Assembly (NCBI GenBank): GCA_004557195.1
Contig: SFER01000014.1
Span: 1-21,583 of the forward strand
Source: Bacteroidales bacterium
GTDB lineage: Bacteria > Bacteroidota > Bacteroidia > Bacteroidales > Muribaculaceae
Direction of reading: 5' to 3'
DNA: 21,583 nt
The stretch's first letter is position 1. Each line of letters starts with the position of its first letter. The position numbers were made by a program, and so were the translations under genes. Shown piece by piece: positions 1-6,785 of this stretch. Under the pieces are notes generated by a model. That model did no database searches and was not told where the DNA came from. It saw nothing but the letters and a program-made list of their open reading frames with translations.

Positions 1-26
1 ACAGGAACTTGTCAGTTTGATACTCG

Positions 27-48
27 TTTTGGAATGTTTTTGGAATGT
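27..48. repeat. 11-bp perfect tandem duplication upstream of the secreted-protein gene
   Basis: TTTTGGAATGT at 27-37 is repeated exactly and without a gap at 38-48. It lies in the non-coding leader about 75 bases before the start codon at 124. The repeat is seen directly. Any effect on expression, for example through spacing, is speculation. No convincing promoter could be assigned here: TTTG at 79-82 and TATATTTA at 99-106 are only 16 bases apart, short for this group. Confidence 0.75.
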
Positions 49-123
49 GAAATTTCCGAAAAATTAGGGATAATGTGCTTTGGACGGAAATAAATCGCTA
101 TATTTACGGCAAATTTTTTAGTT

Positions 124-1194
124 ATGAAACTACTCAAGTTGTTGGTAACCATAACAGCCATATTCGCTGCCGAAAGTGCTATCGGCGGCATTCATCACGA
201 TGCCTATCACAGTTTTGCCCCTTTTGCGGGATGTGCCGATGGTGATTGCCTGATAGTGGAGAACACATCGGGAGAAAGGGCGTTTTCGCTCGACACTGTG
301 CGGTGGAGCATTGGTGGCGAATTTGAAGTGCGCATTGCCAATCTCAACAATAAGGAGAATAGCACATATCATTATACCGACGACAAAGGTGTGCGGCACT
401 CGGTGGTAAATCCCGAGTGGGGCGTGGTGTGGAACTACACCGATAGCGCAAACTATGATGCCGTGGTGCTGCGAAGTGTCGGAGGCGGCAACTATGACGA
501 TATTGCCGGGAAAAGGGAGGTCGAAGTGTCGTTGGAACGCTGCAGCGGCGGCAAAATCACTGTTGTAAACAAAGTTCTCTTGGAAAAGAGAGTGGATGTT
601 GCCACCGGATTCAACAGCGTGAAAGTGGACATCGACAATGGCGTTCTCACTGTGAAAATCGGAAAATATGTGCTTGTGCCGGTGTTCGACGGGGTTGAAA
701 GTGCGTCGCGCGGAGTGTGCGGAGTGATGGCGGGCAGCGGCGCAAAAGTGGCAATTAAAAGTGTGTATGTGTATGTGGCAAGCGACCCCGACAATGGCTA
801 TTCCACATCGTGGACAGAATCCTCGCTTCGAGAGCATTTCAAGCAAGGGTGCGACCCGGTGGAGGGCTTTTGGAAATATCTCGACCGACGAACCCCGGGG
901 GTGAGCGTGCAGAGCGGCGGCGAATATCGCATCGCTGTGGTGAAGAATGCCACCGGAGGATATGATATTATTTACCTTTCGGGAGCAAGAATCAACGTCA
1001 CAAAGTGGCACCCCGGACTGATTAAGGGCGTTCTTGAGCCATCGGGATTTGTAAATAATTACAGATTGACATGGCGCGACACCGAGAAAAATCTTCTCAA
1101 TGACGACAACAATGCCAATCTGCTTATGAATGCGATACTCGAAATCAATTTTCCTGCTCTCAAGAGCACGCTGCGATTCAGTAGAGACGAATAA
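124..1194 (+). CDS. Secreted protein of unknown function, two apparent modules
   Basis: A 356-residue protein with an N-terminal signal peptide: MKLLKLL, then a hydrophobic stretch ending near residue 21, with no lipobox. It is therefore probably exported to the periplasm or surface. Residues about 25-215 are beta-rich and read like a concanavalin/laminin-G-type sandwich (NSVKVDIDNGVLTVKIGKYV, then GVCGVMAGSGAKVAIKSVYV). Residues about 235-353 form a second block beginning GFWKYLDRRTPG, with GGYDIIYLSGARIN in the middle and an ending close to FPALKSTLRFSRDE. From memory I associate this C-terminal pattern with secreted proteins of gut Bacteroidales, but I know no function. The gene stands alone and ends 6 bases before the end of the convergent transporter gene. 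A carbohydrate- or surface-related role would be inference from the fold guess only. Confidence 0.8.
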   Translation: MKLLKLLVTITAIFAAESAIGGIHHDAYHSFAPFAGCADGDCLIVENTSGERAFSLDTVRWSIGGEFEVRIANLNNKENSTYHYTDDKGVRHSVVNPEWGVVWNYTDSANYDAVVLRSVGGGNYDDIAGKREVEVSLERCSGGKITVVNKVLLEKRVDVATGFNSVKVDIDNGVLTVKIGKYVLVPVFDGVESASRGVCGVMAGSGAKVAIKSVYVYVASDPDNGYSTSWTESSLREHFKQGCDPVEGFWKYLDRRTPGVSVQSGGEYRIAVVKNATGGYDIIYLSGARINVTKWHPGLIKGVLEPSGFVNNYRLTWRDTEKNLLNDDNNANLLMNAILEINFPALKSTLRFSRDE

Positions 1195-1200
1195 CCTGCT

Positions 1201-2376
1201 CTATTCCTTTTTCTCGCCGAAATAGCGGTCGATAACAAGAGCGATGGCGCCATCGCCGGTTACATTGCACGCAGTGCCAAAACTATCCATTGCGATGTAG
1301 AGCGCAATCATGAGCGCAAGGTCGGTCTCTCCAAAGCCAAGAATCGAGGAGAGCACACCGAGCGATGCCATAATCACACCACCGGGCACACCCGGAGCGG
1401 CTATCACAGTGATTGTGAGCATAAAGATGAAATGGATAATAGTGGAAGTCTCAATGGGAATGCCTTGCATCATCATCAATGCCAAAGCGCAAGCCACAAT
1501 CTTGAGCATACTCCCCGAGAGGTGTATCGTGGCGCAAAGCGGAACGACAAAATCGGCAACACCGCGCGACACCTCGTTGTCGATAGTCTGCTTGAGGGTA
1601 ACCGGGATTGTCGCCGCGCTCGATTGCGTGCCGAGTGCTGTCATATAGGCAGGGAGCATGGTGTAAAGTAACTTAATGGGATTGCGCTTCACGATTACGC
1701 CTGCAACGCAATATTGGAACAGCAGCCAGAAAATGTGGAGGATAAATATTACGATTATAATCTTGAAGAACACCGACAACACCCTAGTTACCTGCCCTGC
1801 CTGCGTAATGTCGATGAAAATACAGAAAATGTAGATGGGAAGTAGCGGGATGATAACCTTTGAAATCACGAGCATGATAATGTCGCGCATCCCGGCAAAG
1901 AAGTTGCGCAATGTGGAGTTATCGACAGCAACAATGCCAAGTCCCATGATGAAAGCAAATGTGAGGGCGGAGGTAACACCCATCAACGGCGCGATGTCGA
2001 GTTGGAAAAATGGCTTGACGGCTGATGCCGCAGCAGATGTGTCGAGGTCGGTTCCCGAAGTAATCATTCCGGGAAATGAGATGCAGCCCACACCATAGGA
2101 TAGCACACCGGCTATCACTGTCGAAGCAAATGCAATCAGCACGGTGGCGAGAAGCATCTTGCCGGCGCCGTGCCCCACTTCCACTATTGCTACTGTAACG
2201 AGCGACAGAATTAGCAGAGGCACAATGAACCCGAGAAACTCGCTGAAAAGGTCGCTCACTGTGGCAAACACCCTCAATAACCAATGCGGCATTATTCCGC
2301 CTAAAAGGATTCCAAGAATAATGGCAATGAAAATGCGCGGCAACAAGCCTATCTTAATATTTTTCATAAGATTCAT
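1201..2376 (-). CDS. Dicarboxylate/amino acid:cation symporter (DAACS) family transporter
   Basis: A 391-residue inner-membrane transporter of the GltP/DctA/SstT superfamily, which couples solute uptake to Na+ or H+. Seen: many hydrophobic helices; a serine-rich HP1 loop (TQSSAAT, residues 250-256); an HP2-like segment (APGVPGG, 327-333, through about 345); and the TM8 signature DSFGTACNVTGD (364-375). Compared with the archaeal homologue GltPh, Asp394, Asn401 and Asp405 correspond to D364, N371 and D375. The carboxylate-binding Arg397 is replaced by Gly367, and the TM7 NMDGT motif reads HLSGS (285-289). That argues against aspartate, glutamate or dicarboxylates as substrate; a neutral amino acid is the inference. 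A second ATG lies at 2367. The gene starts only 4 bases after the T-run of the thioredoxin gene's terminator, so expression by read-through is likely. Confidence 0.88.
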   Translation of the reverse strand: MNLMKNIKIGLLPRIFIAIILGILLGGIMPHWLLRVFATVSDLFSEFLGFIVPLLILSLVTVAIVEVGHGAGKMLLATVLIAFASTVIAGVLSYGVGCISFPGMITSGTDLDTSAAASAVKPFFQLDIAPLMGVTSALTFAFIMGLGIVAVDNSTLRNFFAGMRDIIMLVISKVIIPLLPIYIFCIFIDITQAGQVTRVLSVFFKIIIVIFILHIFWLLFQYCVAGVIVKRNPIKLLYTMLPAYMTALGTQSSAATIPVTLKQTIDNEVSRGVADFVVPLCATIHLSGSMLKIVACALALMMMQGIPIETSTIIHFIFMLTITVIAAPGVPGGVIMASLGVLSSILGFGETDLALMIALYIAMDSFGTACNVTGDGAIALVIDRYFGEKKE

Positions 2377-2380
2377 AGAT

Positions 2381-2412
2381 TAAAAAACACCGGTTGCCAT
2401 GCAGACAACCGG
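2381..2412 (-). terminator. Intrinsic terminator after the thioredoxin-like gene
   Basis: On the minus strand CCGGTTG (2412-2406), a 9-base loop and CAACCGG (2396-2390) form a perfect 7-bp GC-rich stem, followed by TGTTTTTTA down to 2381. It is downstream of the thioredoxin-like gene and immediately upstream of the transporter start at 2376, so it may also act as an attenuator for the transporter. Confidence 0.75.
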
Positions 2413-2430
2413 CATAGGGATAAATAAGGC

Positions 2431-2859
2431 CTATTTCTTGTTCTGAGCCTCGTTGAGGAAATTGGTAAATTCTTCTTTTTCCATGAAGCCCACGTTTCTT
2501 GCAACCTCGTTGCCGGCGGCATCGAGAACAACAATACATGGGATAGCCTCGACATTGTATTTTTGGGCTAATTCCTGATTGTTGTCTATGTCGATGCTCT
2601 TAAATTCAAAACTGTCGGCGAAAGTTGCCTGCGCTTCCTCGAAAATCGGAGCAAAAGCTCTGCAAGGACCGCACCATGTGGCATTGAAGTCGATTACTGT
2701 GAGTTTGCCCGATGTGGCATCCGAAATCTTGGCTTGAGCCTCTTCTTTAGTTAATTGAACAGCTTCGTTGGCGTCGGCTTTTTCCGATTTTGACGAGTTG
2801 CCACAACTTGCAATCATGCAAGAAACGGCTACGATAAGGATAAATGCTAAATGTTTCAT
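2431..2859 (-). CDS. Thioredoxin-like lipoprotein
   Basis: A 142-residue protein with a lipoprotein signal peptide. Charged MKH is followed by a hydrophobic segment and the lipobox I16-A17-S18 before Cys19, so the mature protein should be lipid-anchored in an envelope membrane. A low-complexity linker (about 20-40) precedes a thioredoxin fold with the redox motif W62-C63-G-P-C66 and the cis-proline loop AIP at 105-107. Such proteins reduce, or exchange, disulphides of envelope partners in the periplasm. The active site is intact. It has its own -7 promoter element and a strong terminator, so it looks monocistronic apart from possible read-through into the transporter gene. The partner is not deducible from the neighbours. 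Confidence 0.9.
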   Translation of the reverse strand: MKHLAFILIVAVSCMIASCGNSSKSEKADANEAVQLTKEEAQAKISDATSGKLTVIDFNATWCGPCRAFAPIFEEAQATFADSFEFKSIDIDNNQELAQKYNVEAIPCIVVLDAAGNEVARNVGFMEKEEFTNFLNEAQNKK

Positions 2860-2882
2860 TTCTATAAAATTTAGTGTTTTTG

Positions 2883-2890
2883 CAAAGATA
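2883..2890 (-). promoter_or_regulatory. -7 promoter element of the thioredoxin-like gene
   Basis: TATCTTTG on the minus strand fits the Bacteroidota -7 consensus TANNTTTG and lies 23 bases before the start codon. No good -33 TTTG was found 19-21 bases upstream. Confidence 0.5.
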
Positions 2891-2943
2891 CGGAAATATC
2901 CTCGATTTTCAGCATCTCAACCGATAAGAAATGTTTAAAATAG

Positions 2944-2969
2944 AAAAGGAGTGCCGAAGCACTCCTTTT
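2944..2969 (-). terminator. Intrinsic terminator of mdh with a UUCG tetraloop
   Basis: AAAAGGAGTGC and GCACTCCTTTT form a perfect 11-bp stem. Read on the minus strand, the loop is TTCG closed by a C-G pair, the very stable cUUCGg tetraloop. It begins 20 bases after the mdh stop codon, and the 3' arm carries the T-run. Confidence 0.85.
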
Positions 2970-2989
2970 TATGGTCGTTGAAACCGGAA

Positions 2990-3919
2990 TTAGCAGGGAA
3001 GAGCAGCGTTTGTTTTGTGAACAGCGGCAGCACTCTTTGCGAAGAGTTCTTTCTCCTCGTCGTTGAGTTCGATTTCGATGATTTTCTCGATACCGTTCTT
3101 GCCAAGGATACAAGGAACACCGATGCAGAGGTCTTTTTCGCCATATTCGCCTTCGAGGAGAGCAGAGCAAGTAATCATAGCTTTGCTGTCGTTGAGGATA
3201 GCGCGAACCAAAGAAGCTGCAGCAGCACCGGGAGCATACCATGCCGAAGTGCCGAGGAGACCGGTGAGAGTAGCACCGCCCACCATAGTGTCGGCAGCAA
3301 CCTTAGCGAGAGTCTCTTTGTCGAGATATTGAGAAGCGGGCACGCCACGATTAACAGCGAGGCGAGTCATAGGAATCATTGTAGTGTCGCCGTGGCCACC
3401 GATAACGAAACCGTCAACATCGTTGTAGTCGGCACCCATAGCTTGGCTCAAATAGTAGCGGAAGCGAGCGCTGTCGAGTGCGCCACCCATACCGATGATT
3501 TGGTTTTTGGGAAGACCGCTAACTTTGTGGATGAGGTAAGTCATGGTGTCCATCGGGTTGCTAACGCAAACGATGATAGCCTTGGGAGAGTATTTCAAAA
3601 CGTTTTCTGTAACGCTCTTAACGATACCGGCATTAACACCAATGAGTTCTTCGCGAGTCATACCGGGCTTGCGGGGAATACCTGAAGTGATGATAACAAC
3701 GTCGCTGTCGGCTGTTGCTGAATAGTCGTTAGTTACGCCTTTGATAGTGGCATCGAGGCGAAGAATGTTGGCGGCTTGCATCATATCCATAGCCTTACCT
3801 TCAGAAACGCCTTCTTTGATGTCGAGGAGAACCACTTCGTGAGCGATACCTTCGTTGATTAACACATTAGCACATGTTGCACCTACGTTACCGGCGCCAA
3901 TTACTGTTACTTTAGACAT
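2990..3919 (-). CDS. mdh: Malate dehydrogenase (LDH-like type)
   Basis: A 309-residue cytoplasmic enzyme interconverting malate and oxaloacetate with NAD(H). In anaerobic Bacteroidales it usually serves the reductive branch toward fumarate and succinate. Visible motifs: dinucleotide-binding G8-A-G10-N-V-G13; the substrate loop IPRKPGMTR (81-89) with R83 and R89, which marks malate rather than lactate dehydrogenases; the SNPMD segment (120-124); D149 and R152 in the active-site helix; and catalytic His176 in GGHGDTT (174-180). Length is normal for the family and nothing is missing. The gene is transcribed alone, with a promoter at 3980-4011 and a UUCG-loop terminator downstream. Confidence 0.97.
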   Translation of the reverse strand: MSKVTVIGAGNVGATCANVLINEGIAHEVVLLDIKEGVSEGKAMDMMQAANILRLDATIKGVTNDYSATADSDVVIITSGIPRKPGMTREELIGVNAGIVKSVTENVLKYSPKAIIVCVSNPMDTMTYLIHKVSGLPKNQIIGMGGALDSARFRYYLSQAMGADYNDVDGFVIGGHGDTTMIPMTRLAVNRGVPASQYLDKETLAKVAADTMVGGATLTGLLGTSAWYAPGAAAASLVRAILNDSKAMITCSALLEGEYGEKDLCIGVPCILGKNGIEKIIEIELNDEEKELFAKSAAAVHKTNAALPC

Positions 3920-3979
3920 AATTTTAATTTTTAATATGGTTGTTGTTTAATTATTCTATATGATATTCTATTTGCAACG

Positions 3980-4011
3980 CAAAATTAGCAATAAATTTAT
4001 AAATAAAGAAA
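3980..4011 (-). promoter_or_regulatory. Predicted mdh promoter
   Basis: On the minus strand TTTC (4011-4008), a 20-base spacer and TAATTTTG (3987-3980) resemble the Bacteroidota TTTG/TANNTTTG promoter with one -33 mismatch. It would give an untranslated leader of roughly 50 bases. Confidence 0.5.
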
Positions 4012-4049
4012 TTCTAAAAGATTATATGGTTTAAATATTGTTATAAAAA

Positions 4050-4652
4050 TTAATAAACCAATTCCCCTTTGCCTTGGCGAATGATTTCGGGGGAATCGCC
4101 GAGGCAGTCGATTACGGTCGAAGCCTCGATATCGCCGCGCCCGGCATCGAGAACGAGCGACACTTCGCGGGCGTAGCGCTCGGCGAGGAGTTCGGGCTCG
4201 GTGGCATAGTCTTCATCGTCGATAGGCACCGAGGAGGTGAGTATCGGGTGCCCGAGAGCCTCAATCAACGCTTGGCACACTTCGTTTTCGGGGATTCGGA
4301 TGCCCACGGTTTTACGCCCCTTGAAGGCTTTGGGAAGCCGGCTGAGAGCGGGGAGGATGAACGTGAACGGTCCCGGCACATTGGCACGCATCAGACGGAA
4401 AATATCGTTGGAAATGCGAGCATACTCGGCAGCCATAGCGATGTCGGCGCAGATGATCGAGAGCGATGTCTTGTCGGTCTTCTCCTTCTTTATGTCGCAG
4501 ATGCGCTGGATGGCTGAGTTTTGCAAGGCATCACACCCGAAAGCATACACAGTGTCGGTGGGATAGATGATGATTTCACCATCGGTCATTGCCTTCACTG
4601 CTGCGGCTATGTGCTTGTCGTTTATGGTATTACAAAGGTTTAGAATGTTCAT
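4050..4652 (-). CDS. YciO/YrdC (Sua5) family protein
   Basis: A 200-residue protein of the family that includes threonylcarbamoyl-AMP synthases for tRNA t6A (TsaC/Sua5) and the related YciO branch. The start at 4652 is chosen because its ATG overlaps the TGA of the upstream gene (ATGA); an ATG at 4718 in the same frame would run well into that gene. Seen: the nucleotide-binding YPTDTVYAFGC (30-40), PGPFTFIL (93-100) and VGIRIP (116-121). The STSAN motif of TsaC/Sua5 is replaced by TSSVP (139-143) and the rest reads more like E. coli YciO. It is therefore safer to call it YciO-like than a proven t6A enzyme. It is the second gene of a two-gene operon with the B3/4-domain protein. Confidence 0.88.
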   Translation of the reverse strand: MNILNLCNTINDKHIAAAVKAMTDGEIIIYPTDTVYAFGCDALQNSAIQRICDIKKEKTDKTSLSIICADIAMAAEYARISNDIFRLMRANVPGPFTFILPALSRLPKAFKGRKTVGIRIPENEVCQALIEALGHPILTSSVPIDDEDYATEPELLAERYAREVSLVLDAGRGDIEASTVIDCLGDSPEIIRQGKGELVY

Positions 4653-5314
4653 GGTTTGACAACATATTGTGTGATTTGAGTTGCGGAAGCGTATTTGCGG
4701 AGCAGAGAGATGGTCCATTCCATCATCTCCTCGAGTGGCATTTCGGGAGCAAATGCATTGATATTCACATGAATGGCGGTTGTCGAAAGCCCCATTTTGG
4801 TGCGCTCTTCGTCGCTTGTCGGTGTGCCGATGCCACCCACGGCATCGCGATACACCGGAAGCCCTTCGATATTGAGCAGCCCTCGACCGATGCCTTCAAA
4901 TTTCTCGCCGGCTTGCCCCACACCGAGAGTGAGAGAGTCGCCCACAATCTTGTCGGCATCGAAACCGCCGATTGCGTATCCGCTGTGCATCGACGCGAGG
5001 TTGATGAGGTCAACGAGAGTGTCGATGTGGTAAAGCTCCATCCCTTTGATAATGCGGCGGCAGAGAGCCTCGCTCGACACGCGGTATCTGTTGGGGTCCT
5101 TCCCAAGCGCGCGGTAAAGTTTGCGAGTGGCGTAAATAGCGGGGCGGCGGTTGATTTCGAGCAGTTGGTAAGTGGCTCTGAGGCGTTCGCCTTCGGCGTG
5201 GATTTCCTCCCAAAGCTCGTTGCTCGAGGTGGTGTTCACCACATTTGCTCTAATCACTCCGATTTGCATCTCGGGGCAAATTTCTTTGATTTTATCTTCG
5301 ATAAAAATTTCCAT
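4649..5314 (-). CDS. Free-standing B3/4-domain protein (PheRS editing-domain homologue)
   Basis: A 221-residue protein matching the B3/B4 domain that, inside the phenylalanyl-tRNA synthetase beta subunit, hydrolyses mischarged Tyr-tRNA(Phe). Here the domain stands alone. Supporting segments are GKDPNRYRVSSEALCRR (71-87), LVDLINLASMHSGYAIGGFD (100-119), the glycine-rich EGIGRG (140-145) and VGGIGTPTSDEER (159-171). The start at 5314 is favoured over 5398 because a good Shine-Dalgarno (GAAAGGA, 5 bases upstream) and a -7 box (5338-5345) both lie just before it. Stand-alone B3/4 proteins are thought to act on aminoacyl-tRNA in trans. The overlap with a YciO/YrdC-family gene fits a tRNA role, but the substrate is unknown. 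Confidence 0.85.
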   Translation of the reverse strand: MEIFIEDKIKEICPEMQIGVIRANVVNTTSSNELWEEIHAEGERLRATYQLLEINRRPAIYATRKLYRALGKDPNRYRVSSEALCRRIIKGMELYHIDTLVDLINLASMHSGYAIGGFDADKIVGDSLTLGVGQAGEKFEGIGRGLLNIEGLPVYRDAVGGIGTPTSDEERTKMGLSTTAIHVNINAFAPEMPLEEMMEWTISLLRKYASATQITQYVVKP

Positions 5315-5337
5315 ATCAATCCTTTCAAAGTCGATTG

Positions 5338-5345
5338 CAAAGATA
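5338..5345 (-). promoter_or_regulatory. -7 promoter element of the B3/4-YciO operon
   Basis: TATCTTTG on the minus strand matches TANNTTTG, 23 bases before the chosen start codon. The -33 region is poor. The promoter faces away from the yigZ element at 5409-5416. Confidence 0.45.
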
Positions 5346-5408
5346 ATGCTTTTTTGTTGAGAAACATAAAGAAAAACTAATTTAGATAGCGGCGCCAAAA
5401 TATTTTAT

Positions 5409-5423
5409 TAACTTTGCAAAGTT
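5409..5423 (+). promoter_or_regulatory. -7 element and palindrome upstream of the YigZ-family gene
   Basis: TAACTTTG (5409-5416) matches the -7 consensus. It overlaps the 14-bp perfect palindrome AACTTTGCAAAGTT (5410-5423). No good -33 element was found. The leader to the start at 5484 would be about 60 bases. Confidence 0.45.
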
Positions 5424-5483
5424 ATATGATGTCAATAGGATAGGTTATCCACAAAATCGGATACTTGATAAAGATAGAAAACC

Positions 5484-6080
5484 ATGGGTGATTTTTACCG
5501 AACAATAAAGGCGCCGTCGGAGGGGCTGTACAAGGAGAAAATGAGCAAATTTATCTCCTTCGCAGTGCCTGTGCAGACCGGCGAGGAGGCAAAAGAAGTG
5601 GTTAAGCGCTATCAAAAGGAATATTACGATGCTCGCCATGTGTGCTGGGCGTATATGATAGGGGCTGCTCGCACGGAGTTTATGTCGAATGACAACGGTG
5701 AGCCTTCGGGTACCGCGGGGAAGCCTATTCTCGGGCAGATAAATTCGTTTGAACTCACTAATATCGTGATAGTTGTGGTGAGGTACTTCGGAGGTATAAA
5801 ACTGGGCACGTCAGGACTGATTGTGGCATACCGGGAGGCTGCAGCCGAGGCTATCCGAGCAGCCGAGATTATCGAGTGCCACGAGGAGGCTACGGTGTCG
5901 TTTACATTTCCCTATCTTGCGATGAACGATGTGATGCGCGAGATAAAACGGGATAATCTGCGAATTTTGGAGCAGGTTTTCGACAATGTGTGCACAATGA
6001 CGGTGTCGATAAGGCGCGATGAGGCGGCGGGATTTGCTTCCCGCATTTCGGAAATCGACGGCACGTCGGTGTTAGAGTAA
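5484..6080 (+). CDS. YigZ/IMPACT family protein (UPF0029)
   Basis: A 198-residue cytoplasmic protein of the YigZ/IMPACT family. Its eukaryotic relatives modulate Gcn2-linked translational control; the bacterial role is not settled. The family core is intact: SNDNGEPSGTAGKPIL (68-83) and VRYFGGIKLGTSGL (99-112), followed by YREAAAEAI (116-124). The rest, about 135-198, corresponds to the second alpha/beta (DUF1949-type) domain. Length is typical. The 3' end overlaps the convergent nucleotidase gene by 9 bases, leaving no room for an ordinary terminator between them. Confidence 0.93.
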   Translation: MGDFYRTIKAPSEGLYKEKMSKFISFAVPVQTGEEAKEVVKRYQKEYYDARHVCWAYMIGAARTEFMSNDNGEPSGTAGKPILGQINSFELTNIVIVVVRYFGGIKLGTSGLIVAYREAAAEAIRAAEIIECHEEATVSFTFPYLAMNDVMREIKRDNLRILEQVFDNVCTMTVSIRRDEAAGFASRISEIDGTSVLE

Positions 6081-6773
6081 ATCTATAATTTCGTTTAGCG
6101 AAGAGACTGTGGCTGTGGCAACATTCTCCTCCACTTGCACTCCCTTGCGGTTGAAGAATATTGTGCGCCAACCCATGCGGTGCGCGCCTAGGATGTCGGC
6201 ATCGTAGTTGTCGCCAATCATAACAATCTCTTCGGGAGCGCAGGCGCAGCGTTGCATGGCACATTCAAAAATTCCGGGCAGAGGCTTGGTGATGCCCACC
6301 TCGTCGCTCAGCACCATGATTTTGATGTAATTATCGATGCCTCCCGAGCGGAGTTTGCGCGCTTGAATGCCGATGAATCCGTTGCTGAGCGCGCCCACGA
6401 GATAGCGATGAGAGAGGTGCTCCAAAAGCGCGTCGGCTCCGGGAACGATAATCGAGCGATTGGCAAGATTGTCGAGATACCAGTCGTTCATCTCGCTGCC
6501 GATAGAGGTGTCGTGCCAACCAATCCGCTCAAGGGCATATCGGAATCGTTCTGCCACAAGAAAGTCTTTTTCGATTTTGCCGTAGTGGTATAAGTCCCAT
6601 AATTCGGTGTTTTTCTGCTTGTATTCTTCTACAAATCGGTCTCGAAGACCGGCGTCACCCACGAAATGGTCGTAGGTCTCGAGCAAGGCGAGCGGGGAAT
6701 TGGCAGAGAAGTCCCACAATGTGTCGTCGATATCGACAAATACTGTTTTTATGTTGTTGAAAGCGTTGAGCAT
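6072..6773 (-). CDS. HAD-family hydrolase, YjjG-type noncanonical pyrimidine nucleotidase
   Basis: A 233-residue cytoplasmic HAD phosphatase. Motif I is D14-I-D16-D-T (nucleophile D14, acid D16); motif II is S130-N131 after VGAL; motif III is K163 in ITKP; motif IV is GDNYDAD (187-193). The helical cap lies between motifs I and II. The overall pattern (FVDIDDTLWDF and an all-helical cap) fits the YjjG group, which dephosphorylates 5'-nucleotides including noncanonical pyrimidines. Exact substrate preference cannot be read from sequence. It starts 12 bases after the end of the queuosine-precursor transporter gene, so the two are probably co-transcribed. Confidence 0.88.
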   Translation of the reverse strand: MLNAFNNIKTVFVDIDDTLWDFSANSPLALLETYDHFVGDAGLRDRFVEEYKQKNTELWDLYHYGKIEKDFLVAERFRYALERIGWHDTSIGSEMNDWYLDNLANRSIIVPGADALLEHLSHRYLVGALSNGFIGIQARKLRSGGIDNYIKIMVLSDEVGITKPLPGIFECAMQRCACAPEEIVMIGDNYDADILGAHRMGWRTIFFNRKGVQVEENVATATVSSLNEIIDLL

Positions 6774-6785
6774 AAGGGAGATGAA

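Noticed and set aside
130..1011. Minus-strand open frame (293 codons) opposite the secreted protein
   Set aside because: The plus-strand frame has a proper signal peptide and domain-like composition. The antisense product is His-rich and unlike a natural protein.
2951..3685. Plus-strand open frame opposite mdh
   Set aside because: Antisense to a complete malate dehydrogenase; it starts within the mdh terminator hairpin.
4653..4718. N-terminal extension of the YciO-like protein
   Set aside because: It would overlap the B3/4 gene by 70 bases. The ATGA overlap start at 4652 matches family length and context.
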